From positions 4,154,001-4,218,000 of the forward strand of contig NC_088939.1 of assembly GCF_033473495.1 (NCBI RefSeq): a DNA stretch of 64,000 bases. Reading direction: 5' to 3'. The notes under the pieces are model-generated. The model had not been told where the DNA came from and ran no database searches. It saw only the letters and a list, made by a program, of their open reading frames with translations. Position 1 is the stretch's first letter. Each line of letters begins with the position of its first letter. Both the position numbers and the translations under genes were made by a program. Positions 25,914 to 39,682 of the stretch are shown here, one piece after another. The DNA is from Cercospora beticola. Taxonomy: Eukaryota; Ascomycota; Dothideomycetes; Mycosphaerellales; Mycosphaerellaceae.

Positions 25914-27000
25914 GACGTCGACTAATCATTGAGATGGAGCAAGAATTACTGATACACAAAAAGTGCAAGCGCGTGCCTGCCGAGCTTAGAGATGTCTACC
26001 AGCTAGATCCGAATAGAGTCATTCCGCTATTGCGGGTCCGTGATCGGAGAGCAAATGGTAGAAGGGCGTGCATTCTCCGCTTGGTCATCCTATCAAGCGC
26101 TGGGCATTGGACGACAGCTGCTGCTTTCCCGGCACACATTAGCCGGCAGGGCGCGGCGTGTTGCCGTGGTGTACATTATGATGGCGGGTGCGCCAAATGT
26201 AGCACAGTGCCGACTTCATTCTTGGACGATATATGGTCTTGGGCGTGCTGCACAGAGCCGATGCATGGGAGGATGTGAAGACGAGGAAGGACAGGAGGTG
26301 AAGACGAGGAAGGACAGGAGGTGAAGTGCAAGGTATATGTAGGAGTGGGATTATGTATGGCGCAATGGTCGCGAGGGAAGATCCGGGCGCCGAACAGGTC
26401 TGTGCATCTTGATTCTTGTTGCCATTGCTATTTGGGAAGTTGCAGGTCGCATACCAGTGCAGGAGCTGTTGATGGTTGAGCGTGCGATGGGCAGTCGCAT
26501 AGTAGTCTGAGGAAAAACGTATCTGGTCGTTCTCCAGGTTGCAGGAACGGCACCCGGAGCGTCGGAGAATCGGCGCGCTGGCTCACAGACATGCCATTGA
26601 CCGTGTACGCCGATGTCTTCGACACGCTATTTCACGTTGTTCCATTGCTCCCTCGGACTGTTGATTTGCATCGATGATATTTCTCATCACCGCCAATGTC
26701 CACAAGCACCTTCCAGTGAGCGTCGCCTTCCTGATGCGGTAGCTGCAGCCGATGACAGCGCCTATCTCGGTATGGATAGGCCACGCGCCCTTGGGAGCTG
26801 GACACCGGGCCTGAGGTCCACGACACGCTCGACTCACCCACCACGACGCGGGGCACGCACGTCCTATACCTTCTCGTGACCGCTCTCACATCTTGGTCTG
26901 ACGCTCTCCCGTGGGATGATAACAATCATATTGAAGACCGGCCAGCAGAAAAGCGAAGCGTAGTCCAGCGTGAGCTCTGACACGGCCACTCGTCGGCACA
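25914..27000. other. Divergent intergenic region between MFS carrier and amidase
   Basis: 1.09 kb holding both promoters. Apart from a short direct repeat at 26275-26326 I recognise nothing. Frames on both strands are short and motif-free. Confidence 0.5.
26275..26326 (+). repeat. Direct tandem repeat, 23-bp unit, about 2.3 copies
   Basis: Unit GTGAAGACGAGGAAGGACAG+GAG occurs at 26275-26297 and 26298-26320 without mismatch and restarts with GTGAAG at 26321-26326. The strand is purine-rich. It lies in non-coding sequence, so it is probably a replication-slippage product. Confidence 0.85.
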
Positions 27001-28831
27001 ATGCTTCCTCCGTTCGACTACTTCGAGCACCGCGCCGCGTGGTACGCGTTGACCCTCGAGCATTCCACACCCCCAACCCCACTCCTCCCACGCTGTGTTA
27101 CCGCATCCTGTCATGAGCTGCACATGATGCTAACTGCTCCGTCTCCTGTTGCATAGCAAGCGGAAACAGGACGAGCGAGCTGCCCGCATTGCCAACCTCC
27201 CCAAGCCATACCAGCAACCCATCACCGCCGACGAGTCCGACATCCTCGATGCCCCCATTGATCAATTGGTCAAAGATGTCCAAACGAAATCCACCTCCGC
27301 CGTGGACGTGCTCCGAGCCTATGGCAAGGCTGCCGTGAAGGCCCACGCGAAGACCAATGCCGTGACCGAGGTCATGATCAGAGAAGCTGAAGGCTGGATC
27401 GAAAAAGGCGATATCAATCTGGAAGGGCCGCTGGCCGGCATACCCGTCAGTCTCAAGGACAGCATTGTCGTTGGTGGTTTCGACACCACTGTGGGCTACT
27501 CGTGCAAGACCGGCAAACCATACCCGGCAGACGGAGGCATTGTCCGTCTGCTCAAAGATGCAGGTGCTGTGCCATTCGTCAAGACCGCCTTGCCCATCAC
27601 CCTGCTGAGCTTCGAGAGCTTCAACGACGTCTGGGGACGCTGTCTGAACCCACACAACCCAAAGTACAGTCCAGGTGGCAGTACCGGTGGAGAAGGCGCC
27701 ATCCTCGCCTTCGGTGGCAGTAGAATAGGTATTGGATCAGACGTCGCTGGTTCCGTTCGTGCTCCTGCGCACTTCTCAGGCTGCTATTCCCTGCGATGCA
27801 GTACTGGTCGATGGCCCAAGTACGGCATCGATACCAGCATGCCTGGCCAGGAGGGCATCCCTTCTGTCTTCTCGCCCATGTCACGTACACTTCCAGATCT
27901 CGCCTATTTCACTCGCGCCATGATACAGATGAAGCCGTGGAACTATGACCAGTCGGTACACCCCATTGCTTGGAGATCCGAAGTGGGAGACGACATCTCC
28001 AACAGGAAATTGAAGATTGGCGTCATGAGATCCGACCAGGTGGTCGACCCGGCTCCAGCTTGTGCTCGCGCAGTGGATATCACCGTCGCGGCTCTCAAGG
28101 CTCAAGGCCACGAAGTCTTCAACGTATCGCCGCCAAGCCCATATGAAGCCATGGTCATCGCCAGCAACCTCCTCAACGCAGATGGAACCAAGACCTTCCG
28201 ATCATTCTTTCGCACTGGTGAATCAGATGATCCGGGTGCTCGAGAGTTCGGCCGATACATGCGTCTTCCTCGATTCCTCAAATGGTTCTGGTATGCCTAC
28301 GTCAAATATATCAAGCGTGATGAGATCTGGGCTGGCCTCCTGGAGCACTGGCACGCGAAGAGCGCTCACGAGAACTGGCAATGGGTCGCCAAGCGAGAAG
28401 TCTATAAGGCGAAATTCCATGCGTGGTGGAATACCTTCGGCGAGTTCGGCGACGGCATGGATTTTATCCTCACGCCTCCAAATGCTACACCGGCAGTCCC
28501 GCACAATGGCATGAAAGAGGCTAGTGCATCTTGTGGCTATACTTTCCTGTTCAACCTGCTGGACTACTCCTGCGGTATCGTGCCCGTGACACACGTAGAT
28601 CCGAGCAAAGACATCTTGCCACCAAGTGTCAATGTCAGCAAAATGAACGGCGTTGCAAGAGGTGCGTACAAGCATTACGATGCTGTGAAAATGGCGGGAC
28701 TTCCGGTGGCGGTCCAGCTTGTTGGTAGGAGACTTGAAGAGGAGAAGGTCATCGCTGGCATGCAAGTGCTCGAAGATGCGCTCGAAGCACAAGGCCAGAA
28801 GTATGAGCTGCTATATGGTTACGATCAGTAG
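27001..28831 (+). CDS. Amidase-signature family hydrolase
   Basis: 571 residues from two exons, 27001-27041 and 27157-28831; intron 27042-27156 (115 nt, donor GTACGC, CTAAC branch, acceptor CATAG). The main frame has no ATG near its 5' end. The short first exon encodes MLPPFDYFEHRAA, matching the (P)FDYFEHR start of fungal acetamidase/FAAH-like proteins. The Ser-Ser-Lys triad is visible: K114 in SLKDS, the cis-Ser region at S189 in PGGSTGGEGA, and nucleophile S213 in GSDVAGSVRAPA. Such enzymes hydrolyse short-chain or fatty-acid amides to acid and ammonia. No signal peptide is evident, so it should be cytosolic. The physiological amide is unknown. Confidence 0.92.
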
Positions 28832-29601
28832 AGGCGTCTAATAATGGCATTATCTATCTCTTTGCACTCGGCGTCGTCGTATGGCGCCGCTGCCGACGTT
28901 TCCAACGTTCAGCCACCCGAAATGCGGACTTATCAACGGCCTTGATAGGCGTTGGCTGCCATCGAGATGTATGACACTGATAGCACAGAGAGGAAACAGT
29001 CATTTGTACGATCGATGAACAAGTTTTCACTTTATTGCATTTCGCATGCTGATGTCTCTTCGAGGCTCTCGGGTACATTGTCTGCTATCTAGAGTAAGCA
29101 AGCCGTTGCAATGGGCAGTTCTTCAACGCTCGAAGGATCAATCACGGCGCGTCGCTCGAGAGACGCAACGACTCCGCGGACCAAGCTGGCCACCCTTTGC
29201 CTTGCCATGGTGACTACAGCCTCTCCGGTGGATCTGACAGCTGACTTGGTTCAACTACTGGGGCATTTAATCGTGTGGCAACACCATCGTTTTACCAACG
29301 TACGGCGTACCGCAAGCCCAGGCATTGTCGATTCGATCACCTGCCTCGTTGCAGAAGGCTGGCAATCGTTTGTGCTGTGCGTTGCCCAGGTTGCAGTGTC
29401 GCAACCATGGCAATTCCAATGTATTTAGTGGTGTGGACACCATTCTGCACTATACAAAAGAGTACTTGCAGTTGACAGGTGCTCAAACTCGCTCAAGCAA
29501 CATCACTTCCTGAGAACAAGACCAGCAACAGAGTGTTTGTGTTGATCACAATCACTGTCGATGGTATTGTCCGTCGTTGCGGCATAACACAATCCTCCAG
29601 C
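28832..29601. other. Intergenic spacer upstream of the multicopper oxidase
   Basis: 770 bp between two plus-strand genes. A 105-codon ATG frame at 29111-29428 has no recognisable domain and is not supported as a gene. Confidence 0.45.
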
Positions 29602-31507
29602 ATGTCTTTGGCAAAAGCTGCAGTGCTAGCACTGGGAATCAGGCAGGCGGCTGCTCATTGGCCTAGCAGTAAGTTGATAGACACCATCATCCTTACGAAA
29701 AGAGCTGACACCCGCAAGCACTACAACACTTGAATGGAACACACCTCCCACCATGGCTGGAGAACGATGGAGCCGCGCCCGATGCAATACCGTGGGGCGA
29801 TATGACAGCCAACAACACAAATTACTACGAAACATGGCCGGAAACTGGCGTCACTCGATACTACGTGTTCGAGATCGCACGAGGGCAATGTGCTCCTGAT
29901 GGAGTAGACATGGAATGTATACTCGTCAACAATCAGTTTCCTGGTCCTCTTATCGAAGCCAACTGGGGAGACAACATCGAGATTACAGTGACGAACAGGC
30001 TAGATGAAGGGACGGCGATACACTTACACGGCTTTCTGCAAAAAGGCACGCCGTACATGGATGGTGTTCCTGGGGTACATCAATGCCCTATCGCTCCAGG
30101 AGAGACATTCGTTTACCGAACTCGAGCCGAGTTGTACGGAAGTGCTTGGTACCACTCACACTTTGACGGACAGTCGGCCAACGGCTTTTACGGACCTATC
30201 GTCATCTATGGACCTACAAACGCAGAGTACGATGAAGACCTCGGACCAGTAATGCTGGGCGATTGGGTACACGCATACTACCAAGATCTGGTAGACGACC
30301 TCATGGCGCCTTTCCCGAACGCGAAGATTCCGCCGTCAGACAATGTCCTCATCAACGGACTGAACCCATACTATGGCGCGATGAACGCTTCAGTTGCAGG
30401 CTTCAGTATCCAGTCAGGCAAGACTTATCGCTTCAGACTGATCTCAGCAGCATGTTCAGCAACCATGAAGTTCACTATTGATGATCACGAGATGACAGTC
30501 ATTGCGAACGACTTTGTGCCAGTCGTGCCATACAAGACCGATCACGTCACTCTCAGCGTCGGACAACGAACCGACATCCTCGTCACCTTCAACAGAGACC
30601 CCTCCAGCGCCGTTTGGATGCGCTCATTCATCGCGCCTTGCAGTGAAGCACAAGGTCAGACAGAAGCCAGAGCCGCGATCTACTACGAAAACGCAGACAC
30701 TGAAGCTCTACCAATCTCGATGCCCGGACCCAATGCCTACAACACCTACTGTGGAAACGACGACTTGGCACAAAGTGTGCCCTTCTACAAAATCACACCT
30801 CCCATGCCAGAATCCAAGAGCGTGATTCCCATCTCCGCCCAAGTCAACGGCACGCATCTGCTCTGGTACATGGCAGGCCGCACCTTCCGCACCGACTACA
30901 ACAAACCTATGCTCATGGAAGCTCAGAAGGGAAACCTCGACTTCCCTTCAATCCTCAACGCTCACAACTACGGCACGAACAATTCGATCCTCATGGTGAT
31001 TGAGAACACGGGCAAAATGCCTCACCCGATGCATCTTCACGGCCACAACATGTTTATTCTGGCGGAAGGTCCTTGCACTGATAATAACTTCGTCTTCGGT
31101 CGCACTGATGGCGTCGCTGCGGCTGATATAGAAGCTCCTGATCGAGACTATGGTAATTGCTGGGATGGACATATTGTGAATCCGGAGAATCCGTTGAGGA
31201 GAGACGTGTTTATGCTCCTGCCTGGGGAGTATATTGTGATCCAGTGGCTGCAGGATAACCCTGGGGTTTGGACTTTGTGAGTAATTTTCTGGAGTTTCTG
31301 GTATTGTTGAGACGATTCTAACAATTTGCTCTTTCTAGGCATTGTCATTTGACATGGCACTCGGCAGCCGGGTTCGTCTGGACTGTTATCGAGAGGCCGG
31401 AGGATATCAAGCAGATGCAAATTCCACGACAGATGACTGAGCAGTGCGATACTTGGCAGGCGTGGACGAACAAGAATGTCGTTCACATGACTGATGATGG
31501 AGTGTAG
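29602..31507 (+). CDS. Secreted laccase-like multicopper oxidase
   Basis: 597 residues from three exons: 29602-29668, 29719-31276, 31339-31507. The introns (50 and 62 nt) have donors GTAAGT and GTGAGT. Exon 1 encodes a signal peptide (MSLAKAAVLALGIRQAAA). All four copper-binding blocks are present: IHLHGF, WYHSHFDGQ, HPMHLHGHNMF and HCHLTWHSAAGF. The last one exists only after splicing the second intron. The block GTPYMDGVPGVHQCPIAPG is typical of ascomycete laccases. The residue ten positions after the T1 cysteine is Phe rather than Leu or Met, a feature linked with higher redox potential in laccases. Such enzymes oxidise phenols, melanin precursors or metals outside the cell; the substrate here is open. 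Confidence 0.94.
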
Positions 31508-32221
31508 AGGATATTACGACTGATGTGCAAGCTGGTGGTGGTGCTGGTAGAGGGCGATGTGTCGCGTGTAATGAGCGTTTTCCTATGTTGCATTGGCTCT
31601 TTAGATCGGGCATCTATGAGTGTGTATACTGTAGCGTTACATATCGTCCGAATGGGAGACAGCAGCATAAGAACAATGCGGTGTGACAACGTGCAAGACA
31701 ATGGTTTGTGTGTGAGATGCCCTCCTTGCCTCTCCACACTCTAACTACTCCACGTCCCCGGTTCATTTCCGGTACGAGCGGCAGACGATCTTAGCCGGCT
31801 CCACCAGCACATGACGAGATTGGAGCGTTTCAATTCTTCCGTCACCTTCACTCTGATCTTAACCCAAAAGACGCTCCATGTCATCCTGCGGCGTGAGCAG
31901 CAATATGCATTTCTCCGCACGCGCACCACGCGGCGAGCAGTGAGCATCGAATCAGGCGCTCAAGCGAGGCGATGCACCAACCACGGGCGCGCCAGGGATG
32001 TTCATGCGCCCATCTCCACGTTGCACCGCTGGAAAAACCATGCATGCACAAGCTCCAGCTCATTTTTGGTTCCTGCAGAAGCATGAACCTATTAACTAGA
32101 GAGCTTATAAAAGCTCGGCCGTGGGCGCGGTGAGGTCAGCGTTGTCCGAAGCTTCCCTCTCTTGTGTTGACTTTTGTGCCGTGCTCGTCGCTACTGGCAA
32201 CTGCATTGATCGAACTTCAAC
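31508..32221. other. Intergenic spacer with a TATA box for the epimerase gene
   Basis: 714 bp. The only feature I can name is the TATAAAA at 32106-32112. Frames on either strand are short and unremarkable. Confidence 0.5.
32106..32112 (+). promoter_or_regulatory. TATA box of the aldose 1-epimerase gene
   Basis: TATAAAA in the context GAGCTTATAAAAGCTC, 110 bp before the ATG. The match is perfect, and the flanks form a short palindrome (GAGCTT/AAGCTC). A regulated, TATA-containing promoter fits a secreted carbohydrate enzyme. Confidence 0.65.
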
Positions 32222-33529
32222 ATGTTGTCCTCCGTGAGCTGCTTACTGGTCGCAGCGACTGTCGTGTCGGCGCAGAGTGGTTATGGCGGTGCGACAACTG
32301 CGCCGTATCCGGAATTCTCAGGCGATGCGTTCAAGGCATATACCATCAGCGCAGAGGGCATCAATGCGACCTTCATTCCCTACGGAGCGCGCTTGACACA
32401 TCTCTACGTTCCCGACAAGAACGGAAACCCGCAGGACGTTGCTGTCGGCTACGATGAAGGTGCCCGCTATCTGGAAGACTCCGAGACCAACCACACTTTC
32501 TTTGGATGCATCGTAGGACGTTATGCCAACCGCATCAAGAACGGCACCTTCACCCTCGACGGCGAGACTTCCGATATCCCCAAGAATGAGCACGACGGGA
32601 TCAACACATTACACGGTGGCGATGTTGGATATGACCAGCGCAACTGGACAGTCGTCAGCCATACAAACAACAGCATTACATTCAGCTTCTACGACGCTGG
32701 TCTGGAAGGCTTCCCGGGTGATGTGCTCAACGTTGCTACATACACTCTCGAGGACGACCGATCTTGGACCTCGCGCCTCGTCTCGATCCCGATCAACGAT
32801 GCCACACCCATCATGCTTTCCAATCATGTCTATTGGAACTTGGGCGCTTACGTCAATGAGGACGCAAAGACAATTTTGAACGATACACTTGAGCTGCCAT
32901 ACGCCAAGCGCTACATCCAAACAGATGGCATTCTGATTCCAAATGGCAGCATTGGTCTTACAGAAGGCACAGGTCTCGACTTCACAAAGCCTGGAACTGT
33001 TATTGGCGACAACATTCCAAACACCGAGGGCGCGTGCGGAACTGGCTGCACGGGAGTCGACAATGCGTTCATCACTGATCGCTCACCATATGCTTCACAG
33101 AAAGATCCGAGCCTCGAAGTGCTCAAGCTTTGGTCGCCGTAAGTCATTTACTAGTACGCAAAAGTGAATTTCAGCAGCAACTGACTTGTGCAACAGAGCA
33201 ACGGGAATTCAATTGGCCGTCGAGACAGACCAGAATGGTGTCCAAATTTACACCTGCAACGGACAGAACGGAACCATTCCAGTCAAGCAGAGCCAGCAGC
33301 ATATCGAAGGCAGCACAACTTATGTCGAGAAGTACGGCTGCATTGTGATTGAGACACAAGATGTAAGTCCTCCGCTTTTATTTGTTCTAGTGCGCGACTG
33401 ACAGCTTCTCAGTGGATCGACGGCGTCAACAACCCAGCATGGGGCCGCCAGGAATACCAGATTGGTTCCTCCACCACGCCTCCGATCGTCAACTACGCCA
33501 AATTCAAGTTTAGCGTTGTCGATAACTAG
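32222..33529 (+). CDS. Secreted aldose 1-epimerase (mutarotase)
   Basis: Interconverts alpha and beta anomers of aldoses. Exons 32222-33138, 33197-33362 and 33413-33529; introns of 58 and 50 nt with GTAAGT donors; 399 residues. The N-terminus MLSSVSCLLVAATVVSAQSG is a signal peptide, so this is an extracellular form rather than a cytosolic GalM. Family blocks include GARLTHLYVPD, the substrate-contacting GRYANRIKNGTF, HGGDVGYD, NHVYWNLG (catalytic His region) and the Glu-containing IETQDWIDGVN. The last block is assembled across the second intron. Several N-glycosylation sites fit secretion. A role with plant-polysaccharide breakdown is plausible, but nothing in the gene fixes the sugar. Confidence 0.94.
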
Positions 33530-34216
33530 TATGTACATCGCGGAAAAGAGCATGAAGTCCACGAAGTAACGGCAGAATGTATAGTCAAGATCAGAAGAGC
33601 GAGTTGTGATAGCAAGATATTTCCCGTGAAACCGAATAACTCGAAGCAATGCATATTTACAGTGCAGACTGCCCTCTGAATCGTTTCCGCTGCCCATCTG
33701 ACGTTCTGGTCAATGTCTCGACTTCTCGCTGTCTCGTACGGCTTACTCGAGCGGAGACGAGAGCAGTATGTCGTCAGTACACGCGACCATTCGGTGGCCG
33801 AATCCTTGCATCTGAAACAGCATGTCATGCAATAGCAAGGAATACGAAGCCTCACGCCAAGACCCAGGCCAACTGTCAACTCACTGTCCACTACTTCCTA
33901 AGACACAATGACTTTGTAGTGGAATCGCCTGCGCCAGCAACGGGATGCTCGCGAGTACTACCGAACATGGGACATCCGGTTGAGAATGGAGCAGGTAATC
34001 CAGGTCTGTAAGCTGGCATTTGCTGACATCCACGTCTGACGTCCAGGAGCCCCATGCACCAAGAAATTGCGGCTATGAATATGTACCATGCACGAAGCAC
34101 GGAGGTCACCAGGACTACACATCTACAACTCCGATGGTGTGCAAGTTAGAGAACGCAATTCTCAGGTAGGAAGCATTCACACATTCATTCATTCTCCACA
34201 GTCTTTTCGTTTCGCG
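33530..34216. other. Intergenic spacer
   Basis: 687 bp between two plus-strand genes. A 120-codon frame (33649-34011) has no domain. No RNA gene or repeat was seen. Confidence 0.45.
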
Positions 34217-36157
<1,941 letters not shown>

Positions 36158-36329
36158 TCCGCTTCGCCGCCAGTCGAGGCACTCCGCATACATGGTTGCT
36201 TGTTGGACAAGGTAGATAACATTCCGTATAGAATTCTCGGCGCTACGCGCGCATGCTCGGACCGGATACATGAAAGAGTTTTGGTCGTAACAAGAGTCGT
36301 GATATGTGCATTATTACTATCAACAATTA

Positions 36330-37583
36330 TCAGCTGCTCCCGCAAGCCCATAAGAAGGCACCCAGGCCGACCGAACATAACATAGGTATCGTCAGGTTGT
36401 CGTCCAAGCCCCACAAGTCGATGGCCTCGCTGATACTGGCGATCAAACCAGAAACCACGGACATGACGCCTAGTGCCAAAGGACCAGCGATCGTGGCCTG
36501 CTTCGGACTCAGTCCCAGGTACTCTCTCGCTGGAGCAGGTAGAGTGAGAACGCCTTGGAACGCGAAGCTATTCACACCCTGGTTGTATTCTTCCGGCGTA
36601 TTCGAGGCAATGAGACCCCAGAACAACAACGCACTGGCCACTCCGATCACAAAGGCCGCGAGAGATCCAGCCAAACTCTTTCCCCGCCTTATCCTAGGTG
36701 TATACTTTCCCCAGAGTCTTCCGAACGTGCTCGCGGCCGTGTCGCACCAGCTGAGAAGCAGAACGCTCATGACAGCCACATCTTTCCTGCAAAAGTACAT
36801 AGCTACCCACAAGCCTGCGATGTAGCTAATGACTCCGTTGTATCGATCGTGCGCCTCACTTTCTCTCATGAATGCGCCCAGACATCGTATGTATATCCTG
36901 TTGAACTCCGGCCATCGAAAACGAATCAAATCGACCGAGAATATCGGTATCCCCAGGCCGAGAAGAAGAGGATGTATTGAGCTCGTTTGGGCGCCTTGGT
37001 AGTATAAGAAGAGCGTCAAGAACCCAATACTGACATGCAGCACCTTGCGTGGTATTTCATGCTTGTGAACGAATGCACGCCATTCGCGATGTATGGGGAT
37101 TAGGCCAAATGGGCTGGGACTTCGGGACAAGTTTCGCCAATATGCTGATCCAAAGCCTTGTGGAACTGCGCTTGCCGGCGAAAGCAGTCCATTCTGTTGT
37201 GCAGGCTCTTTCGCAGACCCATTCGTGAGTGCTTTCTCGTCTAATTTCCGTCTCGTCTTCACGGAATTGGGCGGCAGAGCTGTCTTCGCTCCAGTCGTAG
37301 TTCCATTCGCATTCGCTGTCATTCTTAACGACTCTCGTCTGATCTGCGGACTGCGACTTCTGCTCCTGGCGCGCATCAAGTCGGGATCTGTTTCCTCATG
37401 AACGCCGAGCTCATTGTGCTTATCGGTCGCGTGCTCCTCGATAGGCTCCACTGACGCGCTCGCACGCTTGCCCTTTGACCGCGTCGTTGGGGGAAAGTAG
37501 CCCTCTTTCCCGCTGGTCTCGGAGGGTGTCGGTGAAGGTGAGATCACGCGGGGCGTGTTTGGAATTTGGTACTGCGACGACAT
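36330..37583 (-). CDS. DGK1: CTP-dependent diacylglycerol kinase, Dgk1-like
   Basis: Membrane enzyme of the ER/nuclear envelope that phosphorylates diacylglycerol with CTP to make phosphatidate. The frame remains open to 37622 only via GTG; the ATG at 37583 (MSSQYQIPNTPRV) gives 417 residues. Residues 1-165 are hydrophilic, Ser/Pro/Arg-rich and probably a regulatory tail. The catalytic membrane region follows: RKVLHVSIGFLTLFLYY, FSVDLIRFRWPEFN, SWCDTAASTFGRLWGKYTP and RRGKSLAGSLAAFVIG. These match the cytidylyltransferase-related Dgk1 family. At least six hydrophobic helices can be counted. The N-terminal tail is longer than in yeast Dgk1, which is common in filamentous fungi. It is head-to-head with HIS5. 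Confidence 0.88.
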   Translation of the reverse strand: MSSQYQIPNTPRVISPSPTPSETSGKEGYFPPTTRSKGKRASASVEPIEEHATDKHNELGVHEETDPDLMRARSRSRSPQIRRESLRMTANANGTTTGAKTALPPNSVKTRRKLDEKALTNGSAKEPAQQNGLLSPASAVPQGFGSAYWRNLSRSPSPFGLIPIHREWRAFVHKHEIPRKVLHVSIGFLTLFLYYQGAQTSSIHPLLLGLGIPIFSVDLIRFRWPEFNRIYIRCLGAFMRESEAHDRYNGVISYIAGLWVAMYFCRKDVAVMSVLLLSWCDTAASTFGRLWGKYTPRIRRGKSLAGSLAAFVIGVASALLFWGLIASNTPEEYNQGVNSFAFQGVLTLPAPAREYLGLSPKQATIAGPLALGVMSVVSGLIASISEAIDLWGLDDNLTIPMLCSVGLGAFLWACGSS

Positions 37584-38136
37584 TTTGGGTAGAGCTGCTG
37601 CAGGTGCTGGCGCAATATGCACCGTGTGCGCAGCTGCCGGACCGCTGCGGAGCTGACGGGGAAGGGTTGGATTGCTTAGGTGGTGAGGATGCGTGCAGTG
37701 AAGTCGTCCGCTATACTGAATAAGCGGTTGTCGAAAGATGTGCGCGCAGGTATTCGACGCGTGCCGACAAGGAAAAGGTGGTTACGTCGTTGTTGCGAAT
37801 CAAGTTTGACGCGTGCTGTGGAACGTTGACATGTTCGGCCTATCCGCGGTTTCCCGATCGTCGCTCGTTTGAAAGCCCCGAACGGCCGCTGGAAGATCAC
37901 AGGCAGTAGAACTTCGTGCTCCGTATAACAAATATGATAAAGTGTCGGGTGACGGAATTTGTAAGAACTCTTTGCGACGACACTGCCACACGCTCGCACC
38001 CCTGTAGGCATCACATGCATAGCGTCTCGGACAGTCGGAAAGACTCACGTCGGGTCTCGGAAGAACTGCATCCGCCGATGCGTCCCTGCTAGACCAAAAT
38101 GCGCATCTTGAACGTTCGAGACAACCAAATACAAAG
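37584..38136. promoter_or_regulatory. Divergent DGK1/HIS5 promoter region
   Basis: 553 bp separating two start codons that point outward. GACTCA at 38042-38047 (preceded by A rather than T) is a one-mismatch Gcn4/CpcA site about 90 bp before the HIS5 start. No gene is visible inside. Confidence 0.5.
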
Positions 38137-39536
38137 ATGCCATTCGACCTAGCAAAGTGCGCGAGGCCCAACATCCTGGCTCTCGAGCCTTACAGATGTG
38201 CCAGAGAGTATGTTTCGCTTGTTGACCATCACTTCACAGAACTCAATGGCTGACATTGCACTTCGAAAGTGACTACAAGGATGACGGCACCAACATTCTT
38301 TTGGATGCCAACGAGAACGCCTTTGGACCTGGTTTGGCGCTGAACAATGACGGCAAGCTCGCCAATGGCTCCTCTTCCAGCATTGAGATCGATTTGCTTG
38401 GTCTGAATCGATACCCTGATCCGTATGTGAAGATTTCACTGTTCTGTGACTCACGCATACACATATACTGACGATGAGACAGTCACCAGCACGAATTGAA
38501 ACAGCACCTGATTAATCTGAGAAACACCCACGTTCACACCAAGAAGAATCTGACACCAGAGAACCTATTCGTGGGCGTTGGAAGCGATGAGGCTATCGAT
38601 GCCTTGCTGCGAGCATTCTGCAAACCTGGCCACGACAAGATCGTCACCTGTCCGCCTACATATGGCATGTATGGCGTATCCGCCCAAGTGAACGATGTTG
38701 GTATCGTGAAGGTGCCTTTAGATGTCGACAACGACTTTGCTGCACAACCGGACAAGATCAACGAGGCACTGTCGGCCGATCCATCGATTAAAATGGTTTA
38801 CCTTTGCAGCCCTGGCAACCCCACTGGCAACCTCGTCGACAAGGAAGCTGTTCGGAAAATTCTGGAGCACCCCACATGGAACGGTCTTGTTATTCTCGAC
38901 GAGGCTTACATCGATTTCGCACCCGAAGGCACGTCGCTCGCCGAATGGGTGGCGGAGTGGCCCAACCTTGTAGTCATGCAGACAATGTCGAAAGCTTTTG
39001 GCCTCGCTGGTATTCGTTTGGGCGCAGCCTTTGCAAGCCCAGAGGTGGCGACTTTGCTTAACAACATGAAAGCCCCCTACAACATCCCGAATCCGACTTC
39101 ACAGCTCGCCATTCAGGCACTGCAGCCTCAAAATCTCGAAGTAGGCCACAAGAACCGTGAAAAGATCATCCAGCAACGAGACAGACTTCTGTCAGAGATG
39201 CCGAAGATTACAGGCGTTGGACGCTTCCGGGGCGGGACGGCAAGCAACTTCTTGCTTGTGGAGATGACCGATTCTGCCGGTAAACCCAGTAATGAGGTCG
39301 CCTTGCAAGTATATGAAAGGCTTGCAGAGCGACGAGGAGTTGTGGTTCGCTTCAGAGGTAAAGAACCAGGGTGTCTGGGGTGCATCCGCGTCACTGTTGG
39401 GACGGAGCCTGAAGTTACTCGATTCTTGAAAGAAGTGAAGAATGTGCTCGAAGATGTGCACGCTGGCAGACTCAGTCAGCACTCGAAGGAGCGAGAAGAG
39501 CAGAAAGAGAAAGATGCAAATGGTGTTATTGCTTAG
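38137..39536 (+). CDS. HIS5: Histidinol-phosphate aminotransferase
   Basis: PLP enzyme of histidine biosynthesis (imidazole acetol-phosphate to histidinol phosphate). Exons 38137-38207, 38270-38422 and 38483-39536; introns of 62 and 60 nt, both with GTATGT donors; 425 residues. Spliced N-terminus: MPFDLAKCARPNILALEPYR, then ILLDANENAFGP and LNRYPDPHQHELK across intron 2. These are HisC/His5 signatures. Downstream: VGVGSDEAIDALLRAFC, YLCSPGNPTGN, LDEAYIDFA and the PLP lysine in TMSKAFGLAGIRLG. The C-terminus has a charged tail (SKEREEQKEKD) that is not part of the fold. A perfect TGACTCA lies inside intron 2 (38447-38453). The cytosol is the expected location. Confidence 0.96.
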
Positions 39537-39682
39537 ACATAGATGTGATGCTACCACCGCTACAGTACATCGTTAATGAAATGGGGACGCGTTGTAACGC
39601 GTGACGTCATAATTGTAGACTCGTACATGTACCATCGTAGCTCCAGCTGTCCATCAGTCCTTGCCTTTAACTTTTCATTCTT

